DNA of 64,000 nucleotides from Phyllobacterium sp. 21LDTY02-6 (GCF_023554255.2 NZ_JAMJWD020000004.1:310001-374000), one strand, 5' to 3'. Counted from the first letter of the stretch, positions 26,388 through 36,820 are shown. Translations and numbers: made by a program. Notes: generated from the letters alone by a model not told the origin.

Positions 26388-29264
26388 CTATTCGGCCGCG
26401 TCCAGCACGGCGATGCGCCGGCTCAGCCGCGCCTGTTCGTCATATTGCACCTGCCAGTCGCTCGGCCCGTTGGACGCGCCGACCTGGACGGCGGTGACCT
26501 TGTATTCCGGGCAATTGGTGGCCCAATCGGAGAAATCCGTGGTGATGACGTTGGCTTGCGTCGATGGGTGGTGGAAGGTCGTATAGACGACGCCGGGCGA
26601 TACGCGATCGGTGATCAACGCCCTCAGCGTCGTTTCGCCGGCGCGGCTGGTAACGCGAACCCAATCGCCGGTCTTGATGCCACGGTTTTCCGCGTCATGC
26701 GGATGGATTTCCAGCCGATCTTCCTCATGCCAGACCACATTGTCGGTCCGGCGGGTCTGCGCGCCCACATTGTACTGGGACAATATTCGCCCCGTGGTCA
26801 ACAGCAGCGGGAAGCGCGGACCGGTGCGCTCGTCGGTCGCCACATATTCGGTGCGGATGAACTTGCCCTTGCCGCGCGCAAATCCGTCGATATGCATGAT
26901 CGGCGTGCCCAGCGGCGCCTTTTCATTGCAGGGCCACTGCACGGAGCCTTCCTTGTCGAGGAGATCGTAGGTAACGCCGGCGAAGCTTGGTGTCGTCAGC
27001 GCGATCTCAGCCATGATCTCGGAAGGATGGGTGTAGTTCCAGTTCAGCCCCATTGCCTTGGCAAGGTTCTGCGTGACCTCCCAGTCGGCGGCGCCGTTCA
27101 GCGGCGACATCACCTTGCGGACGCGGTTGATACGGCGCTCGGCATTGGTGAAGGTGCCGTCCTTCTCGAGGAAGGTCGAGCCGGGAAGGAACACATGGGC
27201 GTAGTTGGCCGTCTCGTTCAGGAAGAGATCGTGCACGACCACGCATTCCATCGCGGCGAGACCTGCCGCCACATGCCTTGTGTCCGGGTCGGACTGCAGA
27301 ATGTCCTCGCCCTGGATGTAGATGCCCTTGAAGGTGCCGTCGACGGCGGCATCCAGCATGTTGGGGATGCGCAGGCCGGGCTCGTCCTGCAGCTTCACGC
27401 CCCAGAGCCGGTCGAAGATCTCGCGGGTGGAATCATCGGCGATATGGCGGTATCCCGGCAGTTCGTGCGGGAACGAGCCCATATCGCACGAGCCCTGCAC
27501 ATTGTTCTGGCCCCGGAGCGGATTAACGCCGACGCCCTTGCGGCCGATATTGCCGGTGGCCATTGCGAGGTTGGCAATCGCCATCACCGTGGTGGAGCCC
27601 TGGCTGTGCTCGGTCACGCCAAGGCCGTAATAGATCGCGCCATTGCCGCCGGTGGCGAAAAGGCGCGCGGCCTTGCGCAGTTCCTCGGCGGGAACGCCGG
27701 AAAGCTCCTCGGTCGCCTCCGGGCTATGCTCGGGGCTGGAGACGAAGCTCGCCCAATCCTGGAACTCGTCCCAATCGCAACGTTCGCGGATGAAGGCCTC
27801 GTCGAACAGGCCTTCGGTGACGACGACATGGGCAAGCGAGGTCAACACGGCGACATTGGTGCCGGGACGCAGCGCAAGGTGGTGCGAAGCCTGCACATGC
27901 GGCGTCCGCACGAGATCGATGCGGCGCGGGTCGATGACGATGAGCTTCGCGCCCTTGCGCAGGCGCTTCTTCAAGCGCGAGGCGAATACGGGGTGGCCGT
28001 CGGTCGGATTGGCGCCGATGACGACGACGACGTCCGTATGCTCGACACTGTCGAAATCCTGCGTCCCGGCCGAAGTGCCGAACGTCTGCTTCAGGCCGTA
28101 GCCTGTCGGTGAATGGCAGACGCGTGCGCAGGTATCGACATTGTTGTTGCCGAAGCCGGCCCGGACCAGTTTCTGCACGAGGAACGTTTCCTCATTGGTG
28201 CAGCGAGAGGAAGTGATGCCGCCGACGGAATTCCGGCCATACTGATATTGCAGGCGGCGGAACTCGCTCGCCACATGCTTGTAGGCCTCATCCCAGGTCA
28301 CTTCGCGCCACGGATCGGTGACTTTTTCGCGGATCATCGGGTTGAGGATGCGGTCCTTGTGGGTCGAATAGCCATAGGCGAACCGGCCCTTCACGCAGGA
28401 ATGACCGCGATTTGCCTTGCCATCCTTGTACGGCACCATGCGCACCAGTTCCTCGCCGCGCATTTCAGCCTTGAACGAGCAACCGACGCCGCAATAGGCG
28501 CAGGTCGTGACCTTCGAATGTTCCGGCTGGCCGATGGCGATGACCGACTTTTCGGTGAGGGTCGCCGTCGGGCAGGCCTGCACGCAGGCGCCGCAGGAGA
28601 CGCATTCGCTCTCGATGAAGCTTTCATGCGCGCCGCTGGCGACACGGCTGCCGAAGCCTCGGCCTTCGATGGTCAGGGCGAATGTGCCCTGCACTTCCTC
28701 GCAGGCGCGCACGCAGCGCGAGCAGACGATACATTTCGCCGGGTCATAGGTGAAATAGGGGTTGGATTCGTCCTTCGGCAGCCAGCGATCATTGGCGACG
28801 CCATCGGCCTTGGCGAAGACGTGATTGTCGCCCTCATAGCCGTAGCGCACGTCGCGCAGGCCCACCGCCCCGGCCATGTCCTGCAATTCGCAATCGCCAT
28901 TGGCGGCGCAGGTGAGGCAGTCGAGCGGATGGTCAGAAATGTAGAGTTCCATCACGCCCTTGCGGATGTCTTTCAGCCGCGAGGTCTGCGTATGCACCAC
29001 CAGCCCGTCCATGGCCGGCGTCGTGCAGGAGGCCGGCGTGCCGTTGCGGCCTTCGATCTCGACGAGGCAGAGGCGGCATGAACCGAAGGCATCCACCATG
29101 TCCGTGGCGCATAATTTCGGAACGCTGATGCCGGCCTCCATCGAGGCGCGCATGATCGACGTTCCTTCGGGCACGGTGACTTCCACGCCGTCGATCGTCA
29201 GGCTTACCATCTTCTCCGAGCGGGAGGCGGGCGTTCCATAGTCTACTTCGTGAACAAGGGACAT
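26388..29264 (-). CDS. fdsA: NAD-dependent formate dehydrogenase alpha (catalytic) subunit
   Basis: A 958-aa molybdoenzyme subunit that oxidises formate to CO2. It has an N-terminal NuoG-like [2Fe-2S] ferredoxin domain (residues ~20-100, CRLCLVEIEG), a His/Cys cluster region (CLTCAANGDCELQ), two [4Fe-4S] motifs (CIVCSRCVRACEE and CVSCGACVQACP), a further cluster motif CAYCGVGCSF, then the bis-MGD domain with the Mo-ligand cysteine in VDTCARVCHSPT (Cys, not selenocysteine). The C-terminal molybdopterin dinucleotide domain closes the chain. The start follows GGAGTT. It sits between fdsB (9-bp gap) and fdhD (2-bp gap). Such cytoplasmic enzymes also catalyse CO2 reduction. Confidence 0.96.
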   Translation of the reverse strand: MSLVHEVDYGTPASRSEKMVSLTIDGVEVTVPEGTSIMRASMEAGISVPKLCATDMVDAFGSCRLCLVEIEGRNGTPASCTTPAMDGLVVHTQTSRLKDIRKGVMELYISDHPLDCLTCAANGDCELQDMAGAVGLRDVRYGYEGDNHVFAKADGVANDRWLPKDESNPYFTYDPAKCIVCSRCVRACEEVQGTFALTIEGRGFGSRVASGAHESFIESECVSCGACVQACPTATLTEKSVIAIGQPEHSKVTTCAYCGVGCSFKAEMRGEELVRMVPYKDGKANRGHSCVKGRFAYGYSTHKDRILNPMIREKVTDPWREVTWDEAYKHVASEFRRLQYQYGRNSVGGITSSRCTNEETFLVQKLVRAGFGNNNVDTCARVCHSPTGYGLKQTFGTSAGTQDFDSVEHTDVVVVIGANPTDGHPVFASRLKKRLRKGAKLIVIDPRRIDLVRTPHVQASHHLALRPGTNVAVLTSLAHVVVTEGLFDEAFIRERCDWDEFQDWASFVSSPEHSPEATEELSGVPAEELRKAARLFATGGNGAIYYGLGVTEHSQGSTTVMAIANLAMATGNIGRKGVGVNPLRGQNNVQGSCDMGSFPHELPGYRHIADDSTREIFDRLWGVKLQDEPGLRIPNMLDAAVDGTFKGIYIQGEDILQSDPDTRHVAAGLAAMECVVVHDLFLNETANYAHVFLPGSTFLEKDGTFTNAERRINRVRKVMSPLNGAADWEVTQNLAKAMGLNWNYTHPSEIMAEIALTTPSFAGVTYDLLDKEGSVQWPCNEKAPLGTPIMHIDGFARGKGKFIRTEYVATDERTGPRFPLLLTTGRILSQYNVGAQTRRTDNVVWHEEDRLEIHPHDAENRGIKTGDWVRVTSRAGETTLRALITDRVSPGVVYTTFHHPSTQANVITTDFSDWATNCPEYKVTAVQVGASNGPSDWQVQYDEQARLSRRIAVLDAAE

Positions 29265-29273
29265 CGTTAACTC

Positions 29274-30830
29274 CTACTCCGCAGCGACGGCGAGCGGCGC
29301 CGGGCGAAAATCATCTGGAAAATGCGTCAATGCGCTCATGACCGGATAGGGCGTGAAACCGCCGAGCGCGCACAATGATCCGAACTTCATCGTGTTGCAG
29401 AGGTCGGTCAGCACCTCGATCTGCTTTTCCGGCTCCACATTGGCGGCAAGGCGGTCGACCACCTCGACGCCGCGCGTCGACCCGATACGGCACGGCGTGC
29501 ATTTGCCGCAGGATTCGACGGCACAGAACTCCATGGCGAAGCGTGCCTGCTTCAGCATATCGACACTATCGTCGAAGACCACGAGACCGGCATGGCCGAT
29601 CAGGCCGTCGCGGGCGGCGAAGGCTTCGTAGTCGAAGGGCGTATCGAACAGCGAGACGGGGAAATAGGCGCCAAGCGGGCCACCGACCTGCACCGCCTTC
29701 ACCGGGCGGCCACTGGCCGTGCCGCCACCGATATCCTCGACGATCTCGCCGAGCGTCAGCCCGAACGCCGCTTCGAAAAGACCGCCATGCTTCACATTGC
29801 CGGCGATCTGCAACGGTATGGTGCCGCGCGAACGGCCCATGCCGAAATTCTTGTAGAACGCCGCGCCCTTGTCGAGGATGATCGGCACGGAAGCCAGCGA
29901 AATGACGTTGTTGATGACGGTTGGACGGCCGAACAGGCCCTTATGCGCCGGAAGCGGCGGCTTGGCGCGGACGATGCCCCGGCGCCCTTCCAGGCTCTCC
30001 AGCAAGGCCGTTTCCTCGCCGCAGACATAGGCGCCGGCTCCAACCCGCACTTCCATGTCGAAGGCCCGGTTCGAGCCGAGCACGGCGGCGCCGAGAACGC
30101 CTGCCGCGCGGGCGACGGCGATCGCCTCGTTCATCACGGCGATCGCGTGCGGATATTCCGACCTGATATAGACGTAGCCTTTGGTCGCCTCGACCGCGAT
30201 GCCGGCGATGACCATGCCTTCGATCAGGACGAAGGGATCGCCTTCCATGATCATCCGGTCGGCAAAAGTGCCGCTGTCGCCTTCATCCGCATTGCAGACA
30301 ATGTATTTCTGCGGCGAAGCCGTATCGAGCACGGTCTTCCATTTGATGCCGGTGGGAAAGCCAGCGCCGCCGCGACCGCGCAGACCCGACTCCGTGACCT
30401 GCGCCACGATGTCGGCGGGGTTCATGGCAAGCGCCGCCTCAAGCCCCGCGAGGCCGCCGAGCCTGCGGTAATCCTCCAGCGAGACCGGATCGGTTATGCC
30501 GCAGCGCGCAAAGGTCAGCCGCGTCTGGCGGGCCAGGAATGGCAATTCTTCAGTCAGGCCAAGGGAGAGCGCATGGACGCCGCCCTCGAGCAGGCCGGAA
30601 TCGAACAGGGCGGCAACGTCGGACGGCTTGACCGGACCATAGGCGACCCTGCCCCGCGGCGTTTCCACCTCGACGAGCGGCTCCAGCCAATACATGCCGC
30701 GCGAACCATTGCGCACGATGCGCGCATCGAGACCGCGCTCGCGAATGATCGCTTCGACCTTCTGCGCGACCTTGTCGGCGCCAAGCGCCAGCGCGCCCGA
30801 ATCCCGTGGAATGAAAATCGTCACGGTCAT
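29274..30830 (-). CDS. fdsB: NAD-dependent formate dehydrogenase beta subunit
   Basis: A 518-aa NuoF-like flavoprotein that takes electrons from FdsA/FdsG and reduces NAD+ at FMN. The first ~110 residues form a thioredoxin-like domain, followed by the NuoF core with GLRGRGGAGFPTGIKWK (NADH/FMN binding, ~residue 165) and YIVCNADEGDSGTF, then the C-terminal [4Fe-4S] motif ESCGKCTPCR with a downstream cysteine. The start at 30830 is fixed by the ATGA overlap with the fdsG stop; upstream Arg-rich codons are the fdsG gene in another frame. It belongs to the fds operon. Confidence 0.96.
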   Translation of the reverse strand: MTVTIFIPRDSGALALGADKVAQKVEAIIRERGLDARIVRNGSRGMYWLEPLVEVETPRGRVAYGPVKPSDVAALFDSGLLEGGVHALSLGLTEELPFLARQTRLTFARCGITDPVSLEDYRRLGGLAGLEAALAMNPADIVAQVTESGLRGRGGAGFPTGIKWKTVLDTASPQKYIVCNADEGDSGTFADRMIMEGDPFVLIEGMVIAGIAVEATKGYVYIRSEYPHAIAVMNEAIAVARAAGVLGAAVLGSNRAFDMEVRVGAGAYVCGEETALLESLEGRRGIVRAKPPLPAHKGLFGRPTVINNVISLASVPIILDKGAAFYKNFGMGRSRGTIPLQIAGNVKHGGLFEAAFGLTLGEIVEDIGGGTASGRPVKAVQVGGPLGAYFPVSLFDTPFDYEAFAARDGLIGHAGLVVFDDSVDMLKQARFAMEFCAVESCGKCTPCRIGSTRGVEVVDRLAANVEPEKQIEVLTDLCNTMKFGSLCALGGFTPYPVMSALTHFPDDFRPAPLAVAAE

Positions 30831-31300
30831 AGGCGCACCTCGGCCACTATCTCTTCGAGCTTCTCGGCATCGAGACGGCCGATCACCTCGCCGTCGAGCA
30901 TCGCCGCGGGGGCGCATGCGCACAGGCCGAGACAATAGATGGGCTCGAGCGTGACCGCCTCGTCGGAGGTGGTCTGGTGCCAGTCGATGCCGAGTTGCTG
31001 TTTGGCAAGAGCCGCAAGCGCATCGCCGCCCATGGACTGGCAGGCTTCGGCGCGGCAGAGCTTCAACACATGCCGTCCCGCCGGATGATCGCGATAATCG
31101 TGGTAGAAGGTGAAAACGCCATGCACTTCGGCACGCGAAATATTCAGCGCCTGGGCAACGATAGGCAACGATTCGGGAGGCACATAGCCGAATTCCTCCT
31201 GCAAACCATGCAGGATGGGCAAAAGCGGACCTTCCAAATTCTTGAATTGATCGATTATACCTATCGCCCTTGCAGCGATTTCGGTACCTGCGCTTTGCAT
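30827..31300 (-). CDS. fdsG: NAD-dependent formate dehydrogenase gamma subunit
   Basis: A 157-aa NuoE-like [2Fe-2S] protein. It has a helical N-terminal half (LLPILHGLQEEFGYVP) and a thioredoxin-like half with the four cluster cysteines: LCRAEACQSMGG and IYCLGLCACAP. The start at 31300 is chosen over a GTG at 31333 because that GTG directly abuts its own AAGGA site and the ATG has GGGAGG upstream. It is the first gene of the fds operon, 88 bp after the regulator gene, and overlaps fdsB by four bases. Confidence 0.93.
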   Translation of the reverse strand: MQSAGTEIAARAIGIIDQFKNLEGPLLPILHGLQEEFGYVPPESLPIVAQALNISRAEVHGVFTFYHDYRDHPAGRHVLKLCRAEACQSMGGDALAALAKQQLGIDWHQTTSDEAVTLEPIYCLGLCACAPAAMLDGEVIGRLDAEKLEEIVAEVRL

Positions 31301-31388
31301 TTTTGCAGCGCCCTCCCTAATTGTCTCTCCCACTCCTTAGAACAGATCAAAAAAGAACCGGCAGATCAATATCGCAGTACCGTCGATC

Positions 31389-31405
31389 GATAGAAATTTT
31401 CTATC
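31389..31405. promoter_or_regulatory. Palindromic LysR-type operator upstream of fdsG
   Basis: GATAGAAA-T-TTTCTATC is a perfect 8-bp-arm inverted repeat and fits the LysR-type T-N11-A box. It lies about 90-105 bp upstream of the fdsG start and overlaps the last codon and stop of the regulator gene. It is the likely binding site for the adjacent LysR protein. Confidence 0.6.
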
Positions 31406-32300
31406 AACTCATATCCATGGTGGAAGCGAGCGCCCGGGCCTCGTGCAACAGGGCGGATACGAGCGGCGTATGGGGCTCGCGGTCGGCGGCGACGAGGCCG
31501 ACGAGGTGCCGCGCATCGGGCGCAACGATGGGGATGGCGCGGATAGGCTCGGCGAAACCGAGGCTTTCGGCGAGGTTCAACGGCATGATGCTCACCCATT
31601 TGCCGGTGCGGATATGGGAGAAGAGCACGATCATGGAATTGGATTCGAGCGTCGGCTGCACGTCGACGCCGACCTCCAGCAGATGCTTGTTGATCAGGCG
31701 CCGGTTCTGCATGTCCTTGGTCAAAAGGCAGAGCGGCAGGCTGCCGACTTCCGCCCAGGTCACGGATTTCCTGTCCGAATAGGCATTCCCCACCGCCGTG
31801 ATCAGCTGATAGCGCTCGCTGTAGAGCGGCACCGAGGTCACACGGCCGAGCGGCTCATTGTCGAGATAGCTGATGCCGACATCGATCTCGAAATTGCTGA
31901 GAAGGGTCAGGACTTCGAGCGAGGTGCGCGAGATGATCGAGAAGGTGACGTCCGGATGTTTCTCGCGAAAGGGCGTCGTCAGGCGGGACACCATCGCCAG
32001 CGCGGTCGGGATGGCGGCAATGCGCAAATGCCCGGCAAGCCCGGAATGCGCGGCGCGAATCTCCTCGCGCATCGTGCGCGCATCGCCGACGATCCGCCGC
32101 GCCCATTCCAGCACGCGCTGGCCCTCGGAGGTCAGCCCGTTGAAGCGGGAACCGCGCTGCACCAGGACGGCGCCGAGCGTGTTTTCCAATTGGCGGATGG
32201 CGGCCGAAAGGGTCGGCTGGGTGACGCCGCATTCCTCGGCAGCGCGGCCGAAATGCTTGTGGTGCGCAAGAGCGATGAAGAACTCCAGCTTGTCGATCAT
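31404..32300 (-). CDS. LysR-family regulator of the fds operon (FdsR-like)
   Basis: A 298-aa LysR-type regulator. MIDKLEFFIALAHHKHFGRA and CGVTQPTLSAAIRQLE form the helix-turn-helix (residues ~1-60), with an effector-binding domain from ~90. The start at 32300 follows GGAGGG, while 15 upstream Arg-rich codons lack a ribosome site. It lies directly upstream of fdsG on the same strand, and a perfect T-N11-A palindrome lies between them, so control of formate dehydrogenase is very likely. Regulators of this type in other proteobacteria control fds operons in response to formate; the effector here is inferred. Confidence 0.88.
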   Translation of the reverse strand: MIDKLEFFIALAHHKHFGRAAEECGVTQPTLSAAIRQLENTLGAVLVQRGSRFNGLTSEGQRVLEWARRIVGDARTMREEIRAAHSGLAGHLRIAAIPTALAMVSRLTTPFREKHPDVTFSIISRTSLEVLTLLSNFEIDVGISYLDNEPLGRVTSVPLYSERYQLITAVGNAYSDRKSVTWAEVGSLPLCLLTKDMQNRRLINKHLLEVGVDVQPTLESNSMIVLFSHIRTGKWVSIMPLNLAESLGFAEPIRAIPIVAPDARHLVGLVAADREPHTPLVSALLHEARALASTMDMS

Positions 32301-32414
32301 TGTCCACCCTCCGCGCCGCCGCTCCTTGCGCCGGCTAGTCAGCATGCCTTTAAACTGGAAAGCGAAGCAATATGTAGTATGTTGCCTTCAACGATCACAT
32401 TCCAAGGACAAAAA

Positions 32415-32753
32415 ATGGATATCCGTCAGATCGACGACAATTATGCCGTGACCGGCCAGATCACGCCCGACGACGTTCGCGATATCGCGGCAGCCGGCTA
32501 CCAGGCCATCATCTGCAACAGGCCCGATGGCGAATCCGCCGACCAGCCCGATTTCGCCGAGATCGCGCGCGTTGCCGAAAAGGCGGGCATACCGATCCAC
32601 TATGTCCCGGTCGTATCGGGCCAACTGACGCAGGACGACGTCGATGCCATGGCTGCCGCGCTTGAGGAGACCGGCGGCCCGGTGCTCGCCTATTGCCGCT
32701 CCGGTGCCCGCTCGACCAATATTTACGGCATCGTCCAGCAGCAGAAGGGCTGA
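32415..32753 (+). CDS. TIGR01244/DUF442 sulfurtransferase-phosphatase-like protein
   Basis: A 112-aa protein of the beta-lactamase-hydrolase-like (Blh)/DUF442 family, with a dual-specificity phosphatase-like fold. The active loop YCRSGARST holds a Cys-x5-Arg-Ser motif like that of tyrosine phosphatases and rhodaneses, and the N-terminal GQITPDDVRDIAAAGY is typical of the family. In related bacteria the same domain is fused to a persulfide dioxygenase in bigR-type sulfide operons; here it is single and has no such neighbour. AAGGA precedes the ATG. It is divergent from the LysR gene. It is probably a thiosulfate or persulfide transferase, but this is family inference. Confidence 0.85.
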   Translation: MDIRQIDDNYAVTGQITPDDVRDIAAAGYQAIICNRPDGESADQPDFAEIARVAEKAGIPIHYVPVVSGQLTQDDVDAMAAALEETGGPVLAYCRSGARSTNIYGIVQQQKG

Positions 32754-32780
32754 GCGATAGCGCCCGGCCTGATGTAAAGG

Positions 32781-33635
32781 TCAGTCGAGCGGAATTACCA
32801 GGCCGTCCCGCCCTATGGTGAGACGGCCGTTCCATTCGTGCCTCAGCGCTTCCGTCCAGTCCTTAAGGCCTATTGCTGCGTCATCCGAGGGGATCAGGTG
32901 ATGCAGGACGAGATGGCCGGCATTGGCGGCTGTCGCGATGCGCCCGGCATCGCCCGCCATCGTATGGCTGGCGACAAGATGCTGCCGCAACCGTGCGCCA
33001 TTGCCGGTGCGGGCGACGAGCCTGTCGATACCCTGTGCCAGCATTGCCTCATGCACGAGGATCGAGGCATTGCGGGCGAAGGCGGCGAGCGGCGGGAAAT
33101 AGGCCGTATCGCCGGAAAAGACGATGGTTCGGGACCCGGTTTCGATCCTGAGCGCGAAAGCCTCGGCGACAGGCGGATGATCGACACGCAGCGCGCTTAT
33201 CCTGATCGGCCCGTCCTCAAGTATGATCCCTTCCGCATAGGTCCGGATGTCGACCAGCCGGCGCAGGTCGGGCCGGCCTTCGTCCTCGATGCGCAGGTCG
33301 ATGTCATAGCGCATGGATTGCAGGAAGCCGGCCCAATAGGCGTCGGTTCCCGCCGGGCCAAGGACGGTCACGCGCTGCGAAAGTCCGGCGGTCCAGGCGG
33401 TGTGCAGAAGCGGCCCGAGCTCCAGGACATGGTCGGAATGGAGGTGCGTCACGAGAATCATGTCGAGATCCTTCAGCGACATCCCCGCATCCACCAGCCC
33501 GCGCGTCACCCCGAGGCCGCAATCGACGACGATCCGCCTGCCGCAGCATTCGAGCAGCGACGACGTGGGCGAAGGACCGCCGGGGCGTATCGCCGGCCCG
33601 CCCTTCGTGCCAAGGAGAACGAGCCGTTCCGCCAT
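32781..33635 (-). CDS. MBL-fold metallo-hydrolase (RNase Z/arylsulfatase-like)
   Basis: A 284-aa metallo-beta-lactamase fold protein with no signal peptide. VTHLHSDHVLELG (~residue 62), FSGDTAYF (~175), and a late VLHHLIPSD hold the metal ligands. The arrangement resembles tRNase Z-like and arylsulfatase-type members, but the flexible exosite of RNase Z is missing. It begins one base after the stop codon of gcdH on the same strand, so it is co-transcribed with it. A thioester hydrolase role in lysine catabolism is imaginable, but nothing in the sequence shows it. Confidence 0.82.
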   Translation of the reverse strand: MAERLVLLGTKGGPAIRPGGPSPTSSLLECCGRRIVVDCGLGVTRGLVDAGMSLKDLDMILVTHLHSDHVLELGPLLHTAWTAGLSQRVTVLGPAGTDAYWAGFLQSMRYDIDLRIEDEGRPDLRRLVDIRTYAEGIILEDGPIRISALRVDHPPVAEAFALRIETGSRTIVFSGDTAYFPPLAAFARNASILVHEAMLAQGIDRLVARTGNGARLRQHLVASHTMAGDAGRIATAANAGHLVLHHLIPSDDAAIGLKDWTEALRHEWNGRLTIGRDGLVIPLD

Positions 33636-33636
33636 T

Positions 33637-34827
33637 CTAGAAGAATGCCTGGATACCGGTCTGGGCGCGGCCGAGGATCAGGGCGTGCACGTCATGCGTG
33701 CCTTCATAGGTATTCACGGTCTCGAGATTCTGGGCGTGGCGCATGACGTGATAGCCGATCTGGATGCCGTTGCCGCCATGCATGTCCCGCGCCACGCGGG
33801 CAATATCCAGCGCCTTGCCGCAATTGTTGCGCTTGACGAGGCTGATCATCTCCGGCGCCATCCGGTCCTCGTCCATCAGCCGGCCGACGCGCAACGATGC
33901 CTGCAGCCCGAGCGCGATTTCCGTCTGCATGTCGGCGAATTTCTTCTGGAACAGCTGCGTGGCCGCGAGCGGGCGGCCGAACTGCTTGCGGTCGAGCCCG
34001 TACTGCACCGTTCGCTGCCAGCAATCCTCGGCGGCGCCCATCACGCCCCAGGAGATGCCGTAGCGCGCCCGGTTGAGGCAGCCGAAAGGTCCCTTGAGGC
34101 CCGATACGTTGGGCAATAGCTGTTCTTCGCCGACGACCACGCCGTCGAGCACGATTTCACCGGTGATGGATGCCCGCAGCGACAGTTTCCCGCCGATCTT
34201 CGGCGCCGAAAGCCCGGCCATGCCCTTTTCGAGGACGAAGCCGCGAATCTGGCCGTCATGGGCATCGGATTTCGCCCAGACGACGAAGACGTCGGCGATG
34301 GGCGAATTGGAAATCCACATTTTCGAACCGGAAAGCCGGTAGCCGTCGGCGACCTTTTCCGCTCGCGTCTTCATGCCGGCAGGATCGGAGCCGGCATCGG
34401 GTTCGGTGAGCCCGAAACAGCCGATCCACTCGCCGCTTGCGAGCTTGGGCAGGTATTTCCTGCGCTGCTCCTCCGAGCCATAGGCATAGATCGGATACAT
34501 CACCAGCGAGGATTGCACGCTCATCATGGAGCGATAGCCGCTGTCGACGCGCTCGACCTCGCGCGCCACCAGCCCGTAGGCCACATAGGATGCGCCGGCA
34601 GTGCCATATTCCTCCGGCAGCGTCACGCCGAGGAGCCCGGCCTCGCCCATGAGGCGGAACAGTTCCGGATCGGTCTTCTCCTCCAGATAGGCTTCCTCGA
34701 TGCGCGGCAGCAGCTCCCCCTGTGCAAACGACCGCGCGCTGTCGCGGATCATCCGCTCGTCTTCGGTCAGTTGATCTTCCAGAAGGAAGGGATCGGTCCA
34801 CACAAAGGAAGGCTTCGAACTCGACAT
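33637..34827 (-). CDS. gcdH: Glutaryl-CoA dehydrogenase
   Basis: A 396-aa acyl-CoA dehydrogenase that converts glutaryl-CoA to crotonyl-CoA and CO2 in lysine and tryptophan catabolism, using FAD. N-terminal and middle domains contain the FAD-binding [16 protein letters not shown] (~residue 140) and [13 protein letters not shown]. The C-terminal helical domain holds the catalytic glutamate in [15 protein letters not shown], closely matching the mammalian enzyme and separating it from straight-chain acyl-CoA dehydrogenases. The start at 34827 follows GAGGAGAAG. It is followed by the metallo-hydrolase gene after one base and is divergent from mutL. Confidence 0.93.
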   Translation of the reverse strand: MSSSKPSFVWTDPFLLEDQLTEDERMIRDSARSFAQGELLPRIEEAYLEEKTDPELFRLMGEAGLLGVTLPEEYGTAGASYVAYGLVAREVERVDSGYRSMMSVQSSLVMYPIYAYGSEEQRRKYLPKLASGEWIGCFGLTEPDAGSDPAGMKTRAEKVADGYRLSGSKMWISNSPIADVFVVWAKSDAHDGQIRGFVLEKGMAGLSAPKIGGKLSLRASITGEIVLDGVVVGEEQLLPNVSGLKGPFGCLNRARYGISWGVMGAAEDCWQRTVQYGLDRKQFGRPLAATQLFQKKFADMQTEIALGLQASLRVGRLMDEDRMAPEMISLVKRNNCGKALDIARVARDMHGGNGIQIGYHVMRHAQNLETVNTYEGTHDVHALILGRAQTGIQAFF

Positions 34828-34963
34828 GTATCTTCTCCTCAATCAGTCAGGGAGAACTATCATCAAACCGCCCGCGATGGCCAGATCATGAGCATGGCAA
34901 TATTGTTGGGATGTACGGATGCAACCGATTCCGGCGCGGACGCGAATCCGCTATAGATCGGCA

Positions 34964-36820
34964 ATGGCCATCAGACAGCTCAAAGAGACCATCATCAACC
35001 AGATCGCCGCCGGTGAAGTCATCGAGCGGCCGGCCAGCGTCGTCAAGGAACTCGTCGAAAACGCCATCGACGCCGGTGCGACGCGCATCGACATCGCCAC
35101 CGCCGGCGGCGGCAAGAACCTCATCCGCATCACCGATGATGGGTCGGGCATCGTTCCGGACGAACTGGCGCTGGCGGTTTCGCGCCATTGCACGTCCAAG
35201 CTGACCGACAATGTCCACGACATCAGGGCGTTGGGATTTCGCGGCGAGGCACTGCCATCCATCGGTTCGATTTCGCGCCTGTCGCTGAAATCCCGCACGC
35301 CGGATGCCGATACCGGCTTCGAGATCATGGTCGATGGCGGCCGCATGGCGGGGCCGCGCCCGACGGCCATGAATGGCGGCACCATCGCCGAGGTCCGCGA
35401 CCTGTTCTTCGCGACGCCGGCGCGGCTCAAATTCATGAAGACCGACCGCGCCGAAGCGGCGGCGATCAGCGATGTCGTCAAGCGGATCGCCATCGCCTTC
35501 CCGCATATCCGCTTTTCCATCGCCGGCAGCGACCGCACGCCGCTCGAGCTAGCGGCGGCCGGCAGCGGCGCCGAGGGCGTCATGACCCGCATATCGCAGA
35601 TTCTGGGACGGGAATTCCGCGACAATGCCCTCGCGATCGATGCGATGCGCGAAGATGTGCGGCTGTCCGGCTTCGTCGGCATCCCGTCTTTCAACCGCGC
35701 CAACAGCCTGCAGCAGTTCGCCTATGTCAACGGGCGGCCGATCCGCGACAAGCAGATCTGGGGCGCGATCCGCGCCGCCTATTCGGATGTCATGTCGCGC
35801 GACCGCCACCCCGTCGTGGTGCTGTTCATCAATATCGAACCGGAACTGGTCGACGTGAACGTGCATCCGGCGAAGGCCGATGTGCGCTTCCGCGATCCCG
35901 GCCTCGTGCGCGGCCTGATCATCGGCGCCATCCGCGATGCGCTCGCCCAGTCGGGCATCCGCGCCGCCACCAGCGGCGCCTCGGCCATGCTGCAATCGTT
36001 CAAGCTTGGCGGATCGTCGCCCGCGCCCCAGCCTCAACAATTCTGGCAGGGTGGCAGCGCTGCGCGGAATGCGAACTACTCGCTCGAAACCTCCCCCTAT
36101 CGGCCCATGGCGGAGAGCGCAGCGGCGCCGGAGACATTCGGCCTTGCCGAAAGCGCAGCGGAATTCCTCTATCGGCCGTCCGAGGCGCTGGCAGCGGATA
36201 TGCGCGCCGGCGTCAGCGAGGCTCCGCCCGAATTGACGACGATGCCGCTCGGTGCTGCGCGGGCGCAGGTGCATGCCAATTATATCGTATCCCAGACGGA
36301 CGACAGCCTGGTCATCGTCGATCAGCACGCAGCGCATGAGCGGCTCGTCTACGAGGCGCTGAAGAATGCGCTGCATTCGCGGCCGCTGCCGGCGCAGATG
36401 CTGCTTATCCCGGAGATCGTGGACCTGCCCGAGGAGGATGCCGGGAGGCTCGTCGCCCATGCCGAAGCGCTGGCGCGGTTCGGTCTCGGCATCGAGGCCT
36501 TCGGCCCCGGCGCGGTGGCGGTGCGCGAGACGCCGTCGATGCTCGGGGAAGTCGATGTCCAGCGCCTGATCCGCGACCTCGCCGACGAGATCGCCGAACA
36601 TGATACGTCCGACGGGCTCAAGGCCATTCTCGACCATGTGGCGGCGACGATGGCCTGCCATGGATCGGTGCGCGCCGGCCGTCGATTGAAGCCGGAGGAA
36701 ATGAACGCGCTGCTGCGGCAGATGGAACAGACGCCCGGTTCCGGTACCTGCAATCACGGCCGCCCGACCTATATAGAGCTGAAACTGACCGACATAGAGC
36801 GTCTCTTCGGCCGGCGATGA
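34964..36820 (+). CDS. mutL: DNA mismatch repair protein MutL
   Basis: A 618-aa GHKL ATPase that links MutS mismatch recognition to strand incision. [20 protein letters not shown] and DDGSGI lie in the N-terminal ATP-binding domain; TSKL and [14 protein letters not shown] follow (~residue 80-105). A low-complexity linker (~residues 335-420) leads to the C-terminal dimerisation domain. That domain carries [11 protein letters not shown] in place of the DQHA(x)2E endonuclease metal motif, with ACHGSVRAG and GTCNHGRPT near the end, so this MutL probably has its own endonuclease activity, fitting the absence of MutH in alphaproteobacteria. The start at 34964 gives the invariant family N-terminus. 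Confidence 0.96.
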   Translation: MAIRQLKETIINQIAAGEVIERPASVVKELVENAIDAGATRIDIATAGGGKNLIRITDDGSGIVPDELALAVSRHCTSKLTDNVHDIRALGFRGEALPSIGSISRLSLKSRTPDADTGFEIMVDGGRMAGPRPTAMNGGTIAEVRDLFFATPARLKFMKTDRAEAAAISDVVKRIAIAFPHIRFSIAGSDRTPLELAAAGSGAEGVMTRISQILGREFRDNALAIDAMREDVRLSGFVGIPSFNRANSLQQFAYVNGRPIRDKQIWGAIRAAYSDVMSRDRHPVVVLFINIEPELVDVNVHPAKADVRFRDPGLVRGLIIGAIRDALAQSGIRAATSGASAMLQSFKLGGSSPAPQPQQFWQGGSAARNANYSLETSPYRPMAESAAAPETFGLAESAAEFLYRPSEALAADMRAGVSEAPPELTTMPLGAARAQVHANYIVSQTDDSLVIVDQHAAHERLVYEALKNALHSRPLPAQMLLIPEIVDLPEEDAGRLVAHAEALARFGLGIEAFGPGAVAVRETPSMLGEVDVQRLIRDLADEIAEHDTSDGLKAILDHVAATMACHGSVRAGRRLKPEEMNALLRQMEQTPGSGTCNHGRPTYIELKLTDIERLFGRR

